Source: Taeniopygia guttata (Eukaryota > Chordata > Aves > Passeriformes > Estrildidae). From it: a stretch of DNA of 64,000 nt. The DNA lies in contig NC_133037.1 of NCBI RefSeq assembly GCF_048771995.1, positions 2,981,001-3,045,000 on the forward strand, written 5' to 3'. The translations under genes were made by a program, and so were the position numbers. A model generated the notes under the pieces. The model did not search any database, was not told the origin of the DNA, and worked only from the letters and a program-made list of their open reading frames with translations. Positions 50,629 to 63,625 of the stretch are shown here, piece after piece; position 1 is the stretch's first letter; every line of letters begins with the position of its first letter.

Positions 50629-51330
50629 CACAGAATCACAGAATAATGAGGTTAGAAGAGACCTCTAAGATCATCAAGTCCAACCCATGCCCTAACACCT
50701 CAACTAGAACTATAACACCAAGTGCCATGTCCAGTCTTTATTTAAACACATCCAGGGATGGTGATTCCACCACCTCCCTGGGAAGACAATTCCAGTACTT
50801 TATTATTCTTTGGGTGAAATTTTTTTTCCTAATATCCAACCTAAGCTTTCCCTGACGTAGCTTGAGACTGTGTCCTCCTGTTCTGTCAGTGCTGCCTGGG
50901 GGCAGAGACCGACCCCACCTGTCTAAACCTCCCTTTAGGAGTTGTAAAGAGCAATAAGATCACCCCTGAGCCTCCTCTTCTCCAGGATAAACAACCCCAG
51001 TTCCTTCAAACATTCCTCACAGGGTGTGTGTTCCCAGCCCCTCACCAGCCTCGTTGCCTCCTCTGGATGTGCTCGAGCATCTCAAGGTCCTTCCCAAACT
51101 GAGGGGCCAGAACTGGACACAGCACTCGAGGTGTGCCCTCACCAGCACCGAGTACAGGGGGACAGTGACCTCCCTGCTCCTCCTGGCCACCCCATTCCTG
51201 ATCCAGGCCAGGATGCCCCTGGACTTCTTGGCCACCGAGGCACACTGCTGGCTCATGTTCAACTGGCTGTCAACAGCACCCCCAGGTCCCTTCTGCCTGT
51301 CCAGCCACACTGTATTTTCCAAGGATTCTA
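50629..51330 (-). mobile_element. CR1 LINE, 3' end plus ORF2 tail
   Basis: About 700 bp of CR1 on the minus strand, running from the tail (plus-strand 'cacagaatcacagaataatg') through the 3' untranslated region into the end of ORF2. In minus-strand translation the blocks [20 protein letters not shown] and ECCVQFW match the CR1 reverse-transcriptase C-terminus, after which the frame shifts. It is 5'-truncated like most CR1 copies and cannot encode a working protein. It is the longest CR1 in the window. Confidence 0.95.
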
Positions 51331-54300
51331 CCAGGAGAGCTGTGCCAAATGCAGCTGTGCTCTCCCCATGCCCCCAGTTTCAACCCCAACTCAGGGAACT
51401 TGGGCATTTCACAAAATGGCGAGATTTGAAGTGTTTGGAGCGACCATAAAACCTTGTTCAATTATGAACAAACTAAATTACAGCACACAGGAGTAGCTAT
51501 TGTGTCTTTGGGTGCTGTGGCCAGAGGCAGCTGCAGCTTTTGCAGCCTTGCCCTCGTGCCTTGATGCTGCACTCCCTGTCCAGGCACAGCTCCTGCTGGG
51601 AAAAATCCATTTTCCTTGGGAAGGACAAAGACCTGTGGCAGGCATACAGCTCCTTCCCTGTTTTCCATCCCCATGATAACATGTGAGGCTTTATTCAGGA
51701 GTTCCACATCCAGCAGTGATATTTGCCAATGTTGTTGTCCAGTCCTACACTTGGTTTTATTGTTGCACAAAAATATTGCTCATTTTCAACACGACGAGCA
51801 CCAGGGAGAAGAGGAGATCCCTGGAAAAGGCTGTTGTTAAATCGTAGGGAGGTGCAGGCTGGAGAGAACACCCACCTCACAATTTAATGACTATTCTGAA
51901 GATTTTCTTTAGGCCAGTACCCCCTCTGTGGCCTTGCTGAATGCTGAAATGAGGATGAGGGTGTGCAATAAACACAGAACCTTCTCCCTTCAGCCTCTCA
52001 TCCCTGGCAGTGCTCTCTCCCTCAGAGCCACAACCACACGGTGCACAGGGAAGGATCTCTGCATGAAGCCCCTGGATATCAATAAACAGTTGGATAAAAA
52101 TATTCTCTGATAGCACCTGCAGTTTTCCTGATAGCTGGAGCAGCTTTGCCTGCCAAAAGCACACATGGAAGCTGCTCTACCAGAAGGAGAACAGCATCAG
52201 ATGAAGCACTTCCCTAATGCCATTTAGATTAACAAGTGTAAAAAATAAATGTAAAATACTTTCAGCCCCTGTTCTTTTTTTGCCTTGAAAAATTAAGAAG
52301 GGCTGGGGTGAGCACAACTGAAATCAAAGCAGCCCTGAAGGACTTCTCTGCAATTAGCAGCTCCACCTGCAAACGAGGCCAGGACAGACACGTTTATACC
52401 ACACAGGATTGTTTGCTGTTATGGCTCAGGACACTCATCCAAGGGAGATAAGCAACACCAAGTGACTCCTGTGCCAGGACAAACAGGAGCATTGCAGGGA
52501 CTCTGAGGGGCCACTGTGCCAGAAGCAATTGGACACAGAGCAGGTATGACAGCATCAGCAATAAAACACGATAAATTCTCCTGTATGTAAAATGCCTCAT
52601 GCCCCATGACTCTCTCCACAATACAATATTGAGAAACTACCAAGAATTAGCAGCAGCTGTGAGTTCTTATCCAAATTTTCATTCCAGTACAAACCCCAGG
52701 AGTGGTTTCATCTTGCACCTCAAGCAGGAGAGTTCTGCCTGCTTTGTTTGCAGAGTGGTCTCACTCTGCAGCATGCAGGCAGCGTATCCAGACACCTGAA
52801 TTATTCTCTTGGTAGATGTACTGCAGATTTTATATGGAAAAAGAACTGTGAACGCTTCCCTTTCATGCTGGAAAAAGACAGCAACAGATGGCAGTGTGAG
52901 GAGGGCAGTAACAGATCAGTCCTTTGGCCTTCCTGCAGCTCCTTCCTCCTTGGAGACAATCTCACAAGAACACAGGATGAAAGAATAGCAGGGTGCTGTC
53001 AGCATCCTTCTGTTCCCCCCTTTTCCCAGCTTCTTGTTAGACAGCAAAGAGCTCCTCCACCTGGAACCACAGACATCCCAGCATCTTTTCACCCCCAACA
53101 GATCTTGGAGCATGGATGCTGCAGTGTAATTTTTGAGAAATGTATGTCCCACAGAAAAGAAGAGCTGCAAACCAAAATGCTGAGGTAAGGGCTTCATTAG
53201 CTCAAAATCTCCTCAGAATACAGAACCTTTTCCACCCCACCAAGACCAGAGCTGCATTTGGTCAGGCACCCTGGTTTGGATGCTGTGACTGGCAGGTTCA
53301 ATTACCCAGCACACAAGTCACTGGCTTGCTTCCAGCTGGATCACAATAAAGATCCTTGGAGCTATTTCCTATTCCCAATAAAGTGTAGCAACACATCTGT
53401 ACTGTGGGGCTCAACTTCTAGTTATTCTTGAGGTTTTAAATTGCTCCTCATAAGAGTATTAGTTCCCCATCGGGATATCTCATCAAAAAACATGAATACT
53501 TGAAGACAAATGCTGTGAATAAACAACATCACCATTTTCTTAGGCATCAAAATGACCATAAGCACATGAAAAGCTGTAAACAGCTACCAATTTTGTTCAT
53601 TTCAGTCATTTCTCCTTAGAAGTAATCCTAGAAAAGACACTTTGGACCCTCTCTGTTCAGCTTAACTCCAGTAACAATGAAAATATGCAGAGCCCTTTTC
53701 TCCCACTGCCATTCCACACTCCAGCAAGCATAATAATATCAAAGGTGTTGCGTGAGAAATTGATGTCAACATTTTAGCCTTGGACTCTTAACTTACCTGA
53801 TTTAAACTTTGAAAAACTTGGCTCAGATCCCAAGAATCTGCTGAGCCACTCCAAGTCACACAGAAAACAACACATGCAGGCTGGGTACCACCTCGAGAGC
53901 AGATGCTCCCAGTGAAAGGAAATGTCACAATGTTGGCTGGTGTCCCCAAACAGTTGTGTCCTCCCAGTGATGTCCTGCCAAGAGGCACAAAGTCCCCCAA
54001 GCCTGCTTTTGTCTAGGAGGGGTGGGGGTTGTGTTTTGGGTTAATTTTCTGATGGCTGAGGAAGCTCCATCAGAGGGGGAAGCACTCCCAGCCCTTTCCA
54101 GTCAGTCTCTTTGCAGTTGTACTGCTGACAAAACATTTGGACATTCAGTACTGCTGGTGGAGTAGGGAGAGTGTGATTCCAAGTGAAGGGAGTTTGCTCT
54201 GGGCAAGGTGGGGAATACCATTATTGGCACAAATCACTGCCTTGATGTGATTACAGCTGGGGCTGGCGCTCACTGAAGTCAAAGCTTTTGCTTTTTCATT

Positions 54301-57017
54301 TCTGCTATTGGTGCCTAAGTGGATTGATTATGTATGAGATAACAGAGCGTGGAGGAGTATGCTAATGCTGCTGTTAAAGCACACTTTTATCTTGCAGCAT
54401 TAAGTGAATGGAGGAAAGAGAGACAGAATTGGCTGCTATGAGCTTAAAGATCTTTTTTTTTTCTCCTTTTGGTGAGAATCATGAAAGTTTTTAACTCACC
54501 ACAAACATTCCCAACAGCCAACTCAAACTCAGGGTCCAGGGGACAGCAGCAGGAACTCGCAGCAGCTGTACCACAGACAGGCAAAGGCTCCCTCTCTGTC
54601 TCTGCTTTCTCTTTACAGATGGGACAGTATAAATAAGGCACAGTAAAACTGAAAGTCAAGTCCCATTGCTGAGACCACAAACACTCATAAACTCATTTGA
54701 TTCCAGCTGAGACACCGATTCTCCATATGCTTTCCCACTGACCTCACCAGAGCTAATGGGACTAGTCCTGGTACAGAAAGACAAATAAACACTGGGGGCA
54801 TTAATGTGTTTTATGTGCACTAACCTTTCCACAAGACCTGGGCAATATATTCTCAATGAATACTTTTGCAAATCATTATCCAATCCCTTCGATTAAAAGG
54901 AGGTCTTGGCTTCATGAAAAAAACCCACTTCCCATATTCTGAAATAGCAGCAGTGCTTCTACTCATAATTTTTAATTAGAAGGGGCAGCTCCCACCCACA
55001 GCAAATAGGAATACCAGAGGAAAACAGAAGGGCAGTCGTTTGGACAAGGTCTGCTGGGAATCCTCCCAGCATTTTGTTCTCCTCCAATAATTCAGTCATC
55101 ATAAAAGCAGGCATGAGGCCGTTTATCACCAGGATGGACTTGCTTACATCTTTTTTAAAGTTCAAAGCAGTAGGAACTAATGAACAATGGAGAGCTTTGT
55201 TTTTTCACTGGGGTGCTAGGAGCTCTCTATGGGGTCTGGCAATTTATTTCTGATGGCAGGGGGAGGAGGGCTTCACCTGGAACAGGCAAACTCTTGGGGC
55301 TGCTCAGGGCTGAGCCTCCCCCACCTCTGGGTTACACTCCAGCAGCAGGTTTGGGCTGTTACCCCAGGATAAATATCACAGCAGTACTTTGCTGATATTC
55401 AGAATCGTGCACAGCATTTGTAATCCCATAAAATGGAGATTTGATAAAGCATAATGCAATAGAAACTTTATTTCTTGACTAGAGAAATTTTAAGCGCAAC
55501 CATGAGAAATGAGCTCTCCTTTCAAACTAATAACCCCAAAATTAATGATTTTTTTTTAAAAATCTACCTCCTTGCCAAGGAAGAAGTCTGGTTTAAGTTT
55601 TAAAGAAACAAAAGCCATTCTCTAAGCAAAACATATCTGTGTGCATACAGAGCTTTCATTAAAATACTTCACAGCTGTGAAGCTGCAGAGCTCATGCTGA
55701 CTGGAATTACTTCATGGGGTCTCTTATGCAATCTGTACACTCTCCTGTCTTCTGATAAAAAACTTCAAACTGTCTGAAGCAAGAAGGTCTATTTTGGTCT
55801 CTCTTTGAAGTGCCTTAGAACGCAAGGTCTGGGACTGGAACTCCAAATACCACATTAATACAAATAAAACCACAACTTTTAAGAGGAAACCTCTTGTCTT
55901 CCAGCATCTCCCAGATGCTGTAAATGAGCTGAATCAGCTGAATTTCAACGAGTTCAAGTTGCGCTGGGAGCGAGGTTTAACACAAAACCAGATCTATTGA
56001 CTCTGCTTATATCTCAGGACCACTTGCAATGTTCAAGTCTTGGCTTTCTGAGAGCATCTTCCAAAAAATGCAATGTGCATGGCAGCACATGGAACCCCAT
56101 CCTTGGATTCAACCCACAGAGAAGCACAGGAAATGCAAAACACTCACCCTGATGGAAATGCAGGAGTGATATCAGAGCCATCATAGTTATAAAGCTGTAA
56201 GAAACCTGCCCAAAGCCATTTGATAAAGGATATAAACTAAGCAAACAATAGGAATATGAAACAGGAATGAAATTTTAGGAAGCAATGCAATTTGTTTGGA
56301 AAAGCATTCTCCAGTGATGAGATGAATCACAGGAGAATATTTTACCTACAAATAAAAAGAGAGGCAATAAATTTGCAAATGCTGGTCTCTGCAGACTTAT
56401 CCCTGACAGTGGAGCTTGCAGCAGGGAATGTAATCAGCTGCTGTAAACAGAGATACTGGAATCCATCCATTAAAATTTGGGAAGCTACTATGTAGTCTTA
56501 GGTATGGAAAAAAAAATCAACCAAAAATAAAAAAATAAACCCCAAAAGCTTAGGGAATAATTTCATTGGCTTCATTTGGGTTTGGATTCATGAACATGCA
56601 TATTCAACTGCAATAAATACTTTGTATCCTGTTATTTAGATTGTATATCTTTCTAAGGCTTTTCCCATCCGTGACTAGAGGCTTTTTTTTCTTTGAGTGC
56701 AGAATAAATCAAGTGCAGAGTCCCTCACACCCATCTGAGAGCCAAGCAAGTCCTACAAGATGCACAAGACTTGAAGGTTCAGTTGCTTCTCTCTGAACTT
56801 TTTCCTGTTAAATTTCTCTGCTACTTTCCACTTCCCCAACCCAACAGCATTACAGACACAAGGTTTAAATTTCAAATAAAGAAGAAATTGTGCCCTCATG
56901 CTATTCCACATTCCTGCAGTGGTGCTGACACCTCCTGCAGCACCAGGAGTTGTGCATTGCACTGCATTCCTAAACATGGACCACAATGCTCCTGTTGTTC
57001 AGGAGCTGAACCTTTAA
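51331..57017. other. Long stretch of non-coding DNA
   Basis: No gene, RNA gene or clear mobile element. The part 54280-54420 has word-complex sequence (ATGCTAATGCTGCTGTTAAA) and may be a conserved non-coding element. Frames at 52748-53188 and 56771-57361 are open by chance; the latter crosses the AATC array. Confidence 0.5.

Positions 57018-57052
<35 letters not shown>
57018..57052. repeat. (AATC)n microsatellite
   Basis: Almost nine uninterrupted AATC units. They translate as an SINQSINQ stretch in one frame. Confidence 0.97.
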
Positions 57053-57053
<1 letters not shown>

Positions 57054-57450
57054 TGTTGACTAATAAAACTAGCAGGGATTTGCACTGTTGGCTAGCAGGA
57101 GGGGCAGGCAATCAGCATCAGCTCCCAGTGCAGCCCTTCAGCACAGCACAGGCACAATCTGTGGTTAATTCCTTGTCCTTCAGAAGGTTTCAGCCCTCCA
57201 GGCATGGGCAGCTCTGCATGTCCTTTTCCAGGAGGATCTTCCCCCTCAGGTTTCATGCACAGCCACTCTCTGGGGCTCTGTTTGTCTTCAACACCTCTCA
57301 GCAAGGACATCCCAGCTCCTCCATCCCACAGGAATGGCCAAGCTCAGACGTGTCAGGATAAAAAAGCAATGCTAATGAGCATTTTAATGTCTCAGGAATG
57401 ACCAAAGACATGAAAAGAGCTAAAAACTAAGGGAAGCACTATGGAAAGAG
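57053..57450. other. Non-coding DNA
   Basis: Unique sequence leading to the truncated LTR; nothing recognised. Confidence 0.5.
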
Positions 57451-58041
57451 TTAGAGCCATGGAATGATTTACCAACCTTGCAGGAAGAACAAGAAGTCAC
57501 AAAAGTGTAGATATTATAGTAGAAGTAGTCACAAAGTAAAGGGAAGAATTTTTGAGTGCTGTACACTGAAAGTCAAGTCAAGTTTTGGTTTTGTACATGG
57601 GGGTCAGAGGTTTAAGATGGAGGGATTTGGGCCTGCCCTGTCCTCCCTCTTTCTCCTTCCTTACCTCCATGTCCTTGGTGATGTTGGCACTCACAGGTTG
57701 GTTTAGAGTAGAAAAGCACCATTTAATATAGGTAATAGGCATTGGGGACAAACTGTACCCATGTAACACGTAATGTACCATATAAAAGACAGCAGCAGCC
57801 CTGGGCAGAGGGGGAGAGAAGAAGCAGTTGGGAGTCAGAGAGGATGTCAGGGTGTGTGTGTGCCTCTGCCTGAGCTGTGAGCAAACCACAGCAGCTCCAG
57901 GAGAAAATCTTTTAGATAACTTGCAATAAACTGCCTTGAGACGGGACAGCAGAGACTGCTGAGCCTTTCTTTGGAAGCTCGGGCTGGAGGAGAGACTTTT
58001 CCACCACATGGAGCCACCCTGACCCAGGGTGAGCTCTGGCA
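57451..58041 (+). mobile_element. Family 1 LTR, 5'-truncated copy 3
   Basis: It matches the LTR at 7256 from the word GAGCCATGGAATGATTTACC onward and ends GAGCTCTGGCA at 58041, but it lacks about the first 110 bp, including the TGTCAG tip. It holds one 81-bp unit, TATAAAAG at 57781-57788 and AATAAA at 57925-57930. At 57567-57585 a segment containing AAGTCAAGTCAAG replaces the G-rich stretch of the other copies. With the left tip missing, no target duplication can be tested. Confidence 0.93.
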
Positions 58042-58242
58042 CCCCTCTGCATTCGTTCCTCCTCAGCAGGTGCCTCAGAGATGAGCCCCTCCTGGCAGGG
58101 GCTGCTCCCGAGAATGCTCTAAAGCAGCATTTGGGGTTTGGGAACAGCAGCAACAATGCAACTTCCAGAAAAAAATCACCAAGGCCAACAATTCAGGGTA
58201 GTGTAAAGCTGCCTGACCAAAAGGAGCCCCTGGATATCTAAA
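58042..58242. other. Short non-coding spacer
   Basis: Unique sequence between the LTR end and the next CR1. Confidence 0.5.
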
Positions 58243-58478
58243 AGAAGGGAGATTCAAATGAGATTTAAGGAAAAAAATTGCTTAGAGTGAGGGTGGGCAG
58301 GCCCTGGCACAGGTGCCCAGAGCAGCTGTGGCTGCCCCTGGATCCCTGGCAGTGCCCAAGGCCAGGCTGGACAGGGTTTGGAGCAGCCTGGGATAATGAA
58401 ATGTGTCCCTGCCATGGCAGGGGTGGCACTGGATGGGATTTAAGGTCTCTTCCAACCCAAAGCAATCTGGGGTTTGAC
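58243..58478 (+). mobile_element. CR1 3'-end fragment
   Basis: Sense CR1 3' end with 'gccctggcacaggtgcccag', a 'ctgtggctgcccctggatcc' block, 'aaggccaggctggacagggt' and 'atttaaggtctcttccaacc'. It is similar to the fragment at 18198 and ends without an obvious ATTCTGTGA tail. Confidence 0.9.
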
Positions 58479-61400
58479 CCAGGCAAATCCTTGTTCCTTC
58501 TGCCTGTTCCCTCTCATTCTGCTCAGGATCCCAGCCCACATCTCCCAGCGCTGACATTTCACATTTCACCACTCCTAATGCACAGAGTCAGGATTTTTAA
58601 CTATAAGGTGATAACATAATAGAAGCCATTCTTTGCTAGCCATAAACTTATTTCTCTTCTAGGGTTGCTCAGGGTTGTCCTGATTTATCTCAGAGAACAG
58701 CACCCCATTGACTACTAGAAAAATAAACTTGCTCAGAGTTGAAGTGCGGCAACACAAAAAGCTCAGAGAAAACAACAAAAGAAATGCTATTAAATTTGTA
58801 AAAATGAATAAAATTAGATCATGAAAATGTGGAACAGTAATACTGCATGGAGATCAAGAAAATATACAGAATAAATGAAAAAATTATTCTTTTGTATCCA
58901 AACACTGCTACAGCATCAAGGTTGTGTCTGTGGAGAATACAATCTAATTCACCTGCTTTCATTCTTGTGATCTTTCACATTTCAAAAGAAAACAACAGAT
59001 GAAAAATTCAATACTGCCTTTACTCTATAAAAGTGAAGAAAAGGTCATTTATTGGCCTTTTTCATTATTAATATCTGTCTAGGCTTCTATTTTAAATACA
59101 AAGAATCTTTGTAACAGCCATTTATGTTCAAGGCTTCGAAGTTGTTTTACAAGTGGTCTCAAATACATCTGCTAAGTTGAAATAAATCTCATCCTTTCAA
59201 ATTAATCATGCTTGTTTCAGCTTTTTGCAAGGAAAAAAATAAAAAGAGGCAAAAGAACACTATCATAACACAAGGCAGCCTTTCCAGAACTCAAGTTGAA
59301 CTGAGGCAAATGAGATAGCAAATCAATACTGAATCCAACAGAAAGAGAAATTCAGGCACTGAGCTCCTATTCTGGAGCTTTTGAAAAACTTCATTACCAA
59401 CCATTTCAATTTGTATTTATTGAATTAAGGCTTTTAACATGGATAAAATGTTACTGAATTTAACAGAAATGGCCCTCACTGCCACAAAAAAGTTCAAATC
59501 ATGGGTTAGAATAAAAAAAAAATTAAACAATAAATAAATAAATAAAATTTTTTTTAAAAATAACAAAACACAATGATTTTCAAGCCTAAAACTTTGCTCC
59601 CCCTTTTCCTCCAGCCCCAGTCGAAACCTTTACCCCATCTCTGTAGCCCAGGGAGCACAATCCTGTTTTCATCCCTCAGGGTTTCCTTCCTGCTGGGAGG
59701 ATTGAAACCAACACCAGTAGCTGAGGGAAAGCACTGACAACAGGGAGCTTCCTTCTGTGTCAGCACATTCCACAGCCTCAGAAAAATCCCATAAAACTGC
59801 TCAGGAATCCCTGAGTGTGCTGGGAAATCCCTCTGCCTGCAGGGGGGATGCCCAGGACCATCCAATGTGTCACACAGCTGGGCTGCTTGTGATGCACTCC
59901 AGTTCCAGAGGGAGACCTGGTGTGGGAAATGGGGAGGAAATCACCCTGCTTGCAAATAGTCCTGTTAGTTGGGTAAATTTAGGGAGAAAAGCAGGAAATG
60001 AAAGAGGGAGAGCAAGATGGAGAGGTCAGCAGCAGTGGAAATAAAAGTCCCCTATCCTATGTGAATAATTCAGAAGTAAGATTTAATTTCTAAAACTCCT
60101 ATTTACATGGATGCATTGAAAGACAACCACCAGCCTCAGATATGGCTTCTGTTTTAAAGAGACTGCCCAGAAATGTTTAGGAATATGATTCATCACAACA
60201 TCTCCACTGCTGAAATAACACCTTGTGTAATTCTGCCAAGCCCAACCATAAATCTATAAATCCCAGAGCTCATGTACCCATATCTTCCAAAATAAAACAA
60301 TGTAAAAAGGAACTGTGGATTTCTACGAGCTGGTTCAATAAAATACTCCTTATTTTTGGATCAGAGAGCAGCCATGCAGCAGCCAGTTGAATATTTGTAG
60401 AGGGTTATATGAGCTTTCCTGCATGGGATTCATATTTATATCCAACTGAAATTTTTTCTTCAGGATTCCTGAAGACAAAACCAAGGTCCAGCTGTCCATT
60501 AACACCCATTAAAGAGGGGAATCTGAAGGATGTGCCATTTTGCTCTAATTTGAGCTGAATGAAAATTTATGGGTGTTTCCTTTTATTTTTACTAATCTCA
60601 AACGCAGAGAGTAGTTGAGTCTCACTCAGCTCTTTTTTACAGTAATATTTTAGTATTTTTTTGGGTAATGGAGGGGCCAACATGAAAGAAAAAAGTTGAT
60701 AAACCTTGTCAAAGTCAATTTAAAGGAATCATTGCCTGTTTTTCTCTGGCTCTGGAAGAAAAATTAAAACCCACCAAAAAAAAAAAAAAAAAAAAAAAAA
60801 CAAAAAAACCCAAAAACCCATGGAAATTTCTGCTTACTGTATTACGGAGTCGAAGAAAGTGAAAGCTGATTAGTAACAACTCTGTGCCTCTCCTACACTG
60901 AAATAAACTTTTACATCCAAAACACCTGCATTATGATAACACTCAATTCATACTTTCATGGAAACTTTCCTGAGGTTGTTGGTGAAAGTCCACACCACAA
61001 AGAATCTATGATAGATCTATTATCTCTCTCTATCTACCAGTGAAATTTTTGACTTTCACAAGCATAAGATTGCATTCTAAAAACATTCAATAAAGCCACT
61101 CCAAGACCATTACCACATTTGTCCCAGTGTGGAAGAAATCCCTTCAGCTGGGCACTGAAGGCAGTCAGATACTTCTGTGGACACTGATATTATTTTCCTC
61201 TCAAAATAACTTATTCAAAATAAATCTACTGATCCACAATAAAGAACACAGAGTATTTTGGATAAGGTATCAAAATCTTGCCCTTTCAGGAATTAAAAGC
61301 CTGGTTTGGGTCTGCCTATCTTGTCAGGTAATTTGCTGAGCCAGATAAAATCTGCTGTAGATATGGGGGTTTTTTTTGCTCATTGCCTTTCTAGGAAATC

Positions 61401-63475
61401 AATCCTTGTAATAGTACATAAAACCTAATCATTACCCAGATGAGGCCCTACTTATCAGGTCATTTGATGACATGCTGCCTAAACGAATCTCATTTATAAA
61501 GTCTTGTCTTCTCCTCTCCAAGCCAAGATTCACGACTCGCACGCCTCAGTGTGCAGCATCCATAATTAGCACAACTCCCCACACCAGAACAATTCCTACA
61601 CCCTGAGGAGCAGGGAAATGCACCTTGAGAAGTTGGAGAACATGGCAAGGATGAAATTGGTGTTGTTTTGCTGCCATTATCCACTCCGTGGCAATGAACT
61701 CGGACATTTTTATGATACAAGGACGTTAATGGCAAAAGTCATCACCTTTCATCATCACTGCTTCAGGGCAGGAACTTTTTCAAGGACAATAACATCAAAT
61801 AGCAATCAGGGAGGAACTCACAACCAGTAATTTCCCCTTTCCTGCTCACAAATTGCCCACGCTCAGGTTGCCACAGTCTCAGAGGGACTCATCATTCAAA
61901 ATATTTCATTATTTCAGCAACAGTGCGTTTTGATCCACGGATAAGTTTTAAATTACAAATGCTTATAGTCAAGGTCTTATTTGTGTTTGTGAGAGCTCAA
62001 AAATGATAACACACATGCAGATCTTTGAATAAAATGAGACAGAATCTTCCAACCTTCCTACAATCAGGTGTGACCATAATTCCTCACACATCCCCACTTA
62101 CACAAACCCAATTTGCACACCGGTTCCTTTTTACCAAGGAGAAGACACTCACAGAATTCTAACCTCCAAGTGGTTTGTTTAGCAGATGGCGCCACTCCTT
62201 TCCTTGTCCAGTTGTGCAGAACTAATGTAGTTAGTATCCTTGCCTTTACAAAACCAGTTTTTCTTTGTCCCGGGGACAAAAATCTCCCTTTTAGAAAACC
62301 AAACCTGCTGTTAACAAACTCTTCACACCAACAGACATTGCCATGCACGTCATGTCTTAGATTTGTCATCAAGATGAAGCACCTCTGATAAATATTCCTG
62401 AAGGGAGTCTTTCTATCCTTATTTTAATGCCTTTTTAGCATCGCCTTTAGAAATGCCGAGAAGATGATATTTACTCAGCCATTTCACCTTTCCCCTCCTC
62501 TTCTGTGAGTGGCTCTGATAAACACTGACAACTTCAATATTTAATTTTGAGCCACTCCTTCCCTAACAAAAATGTTAATGTCATCATCTACCTCAGGGAG
62601 AACATTTGTGCAACAATATTATCTCTTTCTTTTCTGAGACAGAAAGGCTGCTCAGGCATTGATAGCAAATCCTGTTTGGTGTTTTATAATGCACAATGGA
62701 AAAATATTAAATAGATCAATAGGAAAATGAAGCTGTTGCAAGTTGATCTCCGTGGAGTGAGGAAAAATTGCTGGGGAAAGAAGAATTATGAGGAAAAAAG
62801 AAAATTAAATTTACACATTGGAGATAATAAGGCATGTCGCTTACCCTCAGTGCTTCCTCTAATCTGGCTTTACTTAATTGCATTCTCTGTAAAGACATAT
62901 TGTTTCATTTCTTACCCCGATGGATCTTTTTTTGTTGGGGGTGGATATAGTGTAATTACTAGCTCCCAGCATTATCTCCACTTTTATTAAAAAATGTCAT
63001 GATTCTGAAAAGGAAAATTTCATGCACTATATAATGTCAATCATCTGTCTTTATGAGATGGAACAGCTTCACTTTGTTCAGGATGGGTTTGAAGGGGGAA
63101 AACAGCCTTTCATGTATGGTCATTTTTTAAAAGCAATATTCCAATCTGCTTAGCACAAGAGCACAGCCCCAGTGCTGATCACCCACTTGAAAGGAGATTT
63201 GTGTGTGTCAATAACAGCTTTTAAGTCTGGACATCCAGACAAAGTCACGCTGGTGGAGAAACAGGAGAGAAAATTTTAACATTTCCCTGAAACTTCAAAG
63301 CTCTGTTTTCATCTGAGAATCTTTGTGATTCAAATCAAAGCCGCTGTAGCTGCGCAGCATCTGAATTTCACTTTTGAAAATGTGACACTTCCTTCCACCA
63401 TTATTTTACTTGCCAAAGGAATTCCAAGAGGGAACCTCTGAACTCCCAAAACAGCCAAGGCTTCAAATTGTGGGG
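58479..63475. other. Long stretch of AT-rich non-coding DNA
   Basis: No gene is supported. It contains an (AAAT)n-like low-complexity patch at 59510-59560, a run of 25 A at 60776-60800 followed by A-rich sequence, and a TATC/TCTC-rich patch at 61005-61040. The part 62440-62560 has word-complex sequence that could be a conserved element. Confidence 0.5.
60776..60800. repeat. Poly(A) tract
   Basis: Twenty-five A residues, followed by CAAAAAAACCCAAAAACCCA. No retroposed gene is visible upstream. Confidence 0.97.
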
Positions 63476-63580
63476 AATGGGCTCTTCTCCCAGTTAATAA
63501 CTGCCAGGATGAGAGAAGTGGCCCCACATCATGCCAGGGAGGTTTAGGTTGGATATTGAGAGAAAATTCCTTCACTGAAA
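63476..63580 (+). mobile_element. CR1 fragment ending at an LTR scrap
   Basis: Contains 'gccagggaggtttaggttgg' followed by 'atattgagagaaaattcc' and 'ttcactgaaa', the CR1 sense 3' region. CR1 similarity stops at 63580, exactly where the LTR fragment starts. The left edge is vague. Confidence 0.75.
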
Positions 63581-63625
63581 TGCCGGAGCTCACCCTAGGT
63601 CAGGGGTGGCTCCGTGTGGTGGAAT
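63581..63625 (-). mobile_element. 45-bp end of a family 1 LTR
   Basis: TGCCGGAGCTCACCCTAGGT and the following GGTGGCTCCGTGTGGTGGAA are the reverse complement of the last 45 bp of the LTRs at 7256 and 57451. The remaining 600 bp are absent. It is either a heavily deleted LTR inserted in CR1, or sequence carried along by a rearrangement. Confidence 0.8.

Noticed and set aside
50190..50855. 221-codon plus-strand frame
   Set aside because: More than half of it is antisense CR1 sequence and the rest shows no domain.
56771..57361. 196-codon plus-strand frame
   Set aside because: It crosses the AATC microsatellite and has no domain.
57578..58156. 192-codon minus-strand frame similar to others in the window
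   Set aside because: The similarity is explained by the family 1 LTR it lies in, antisense.
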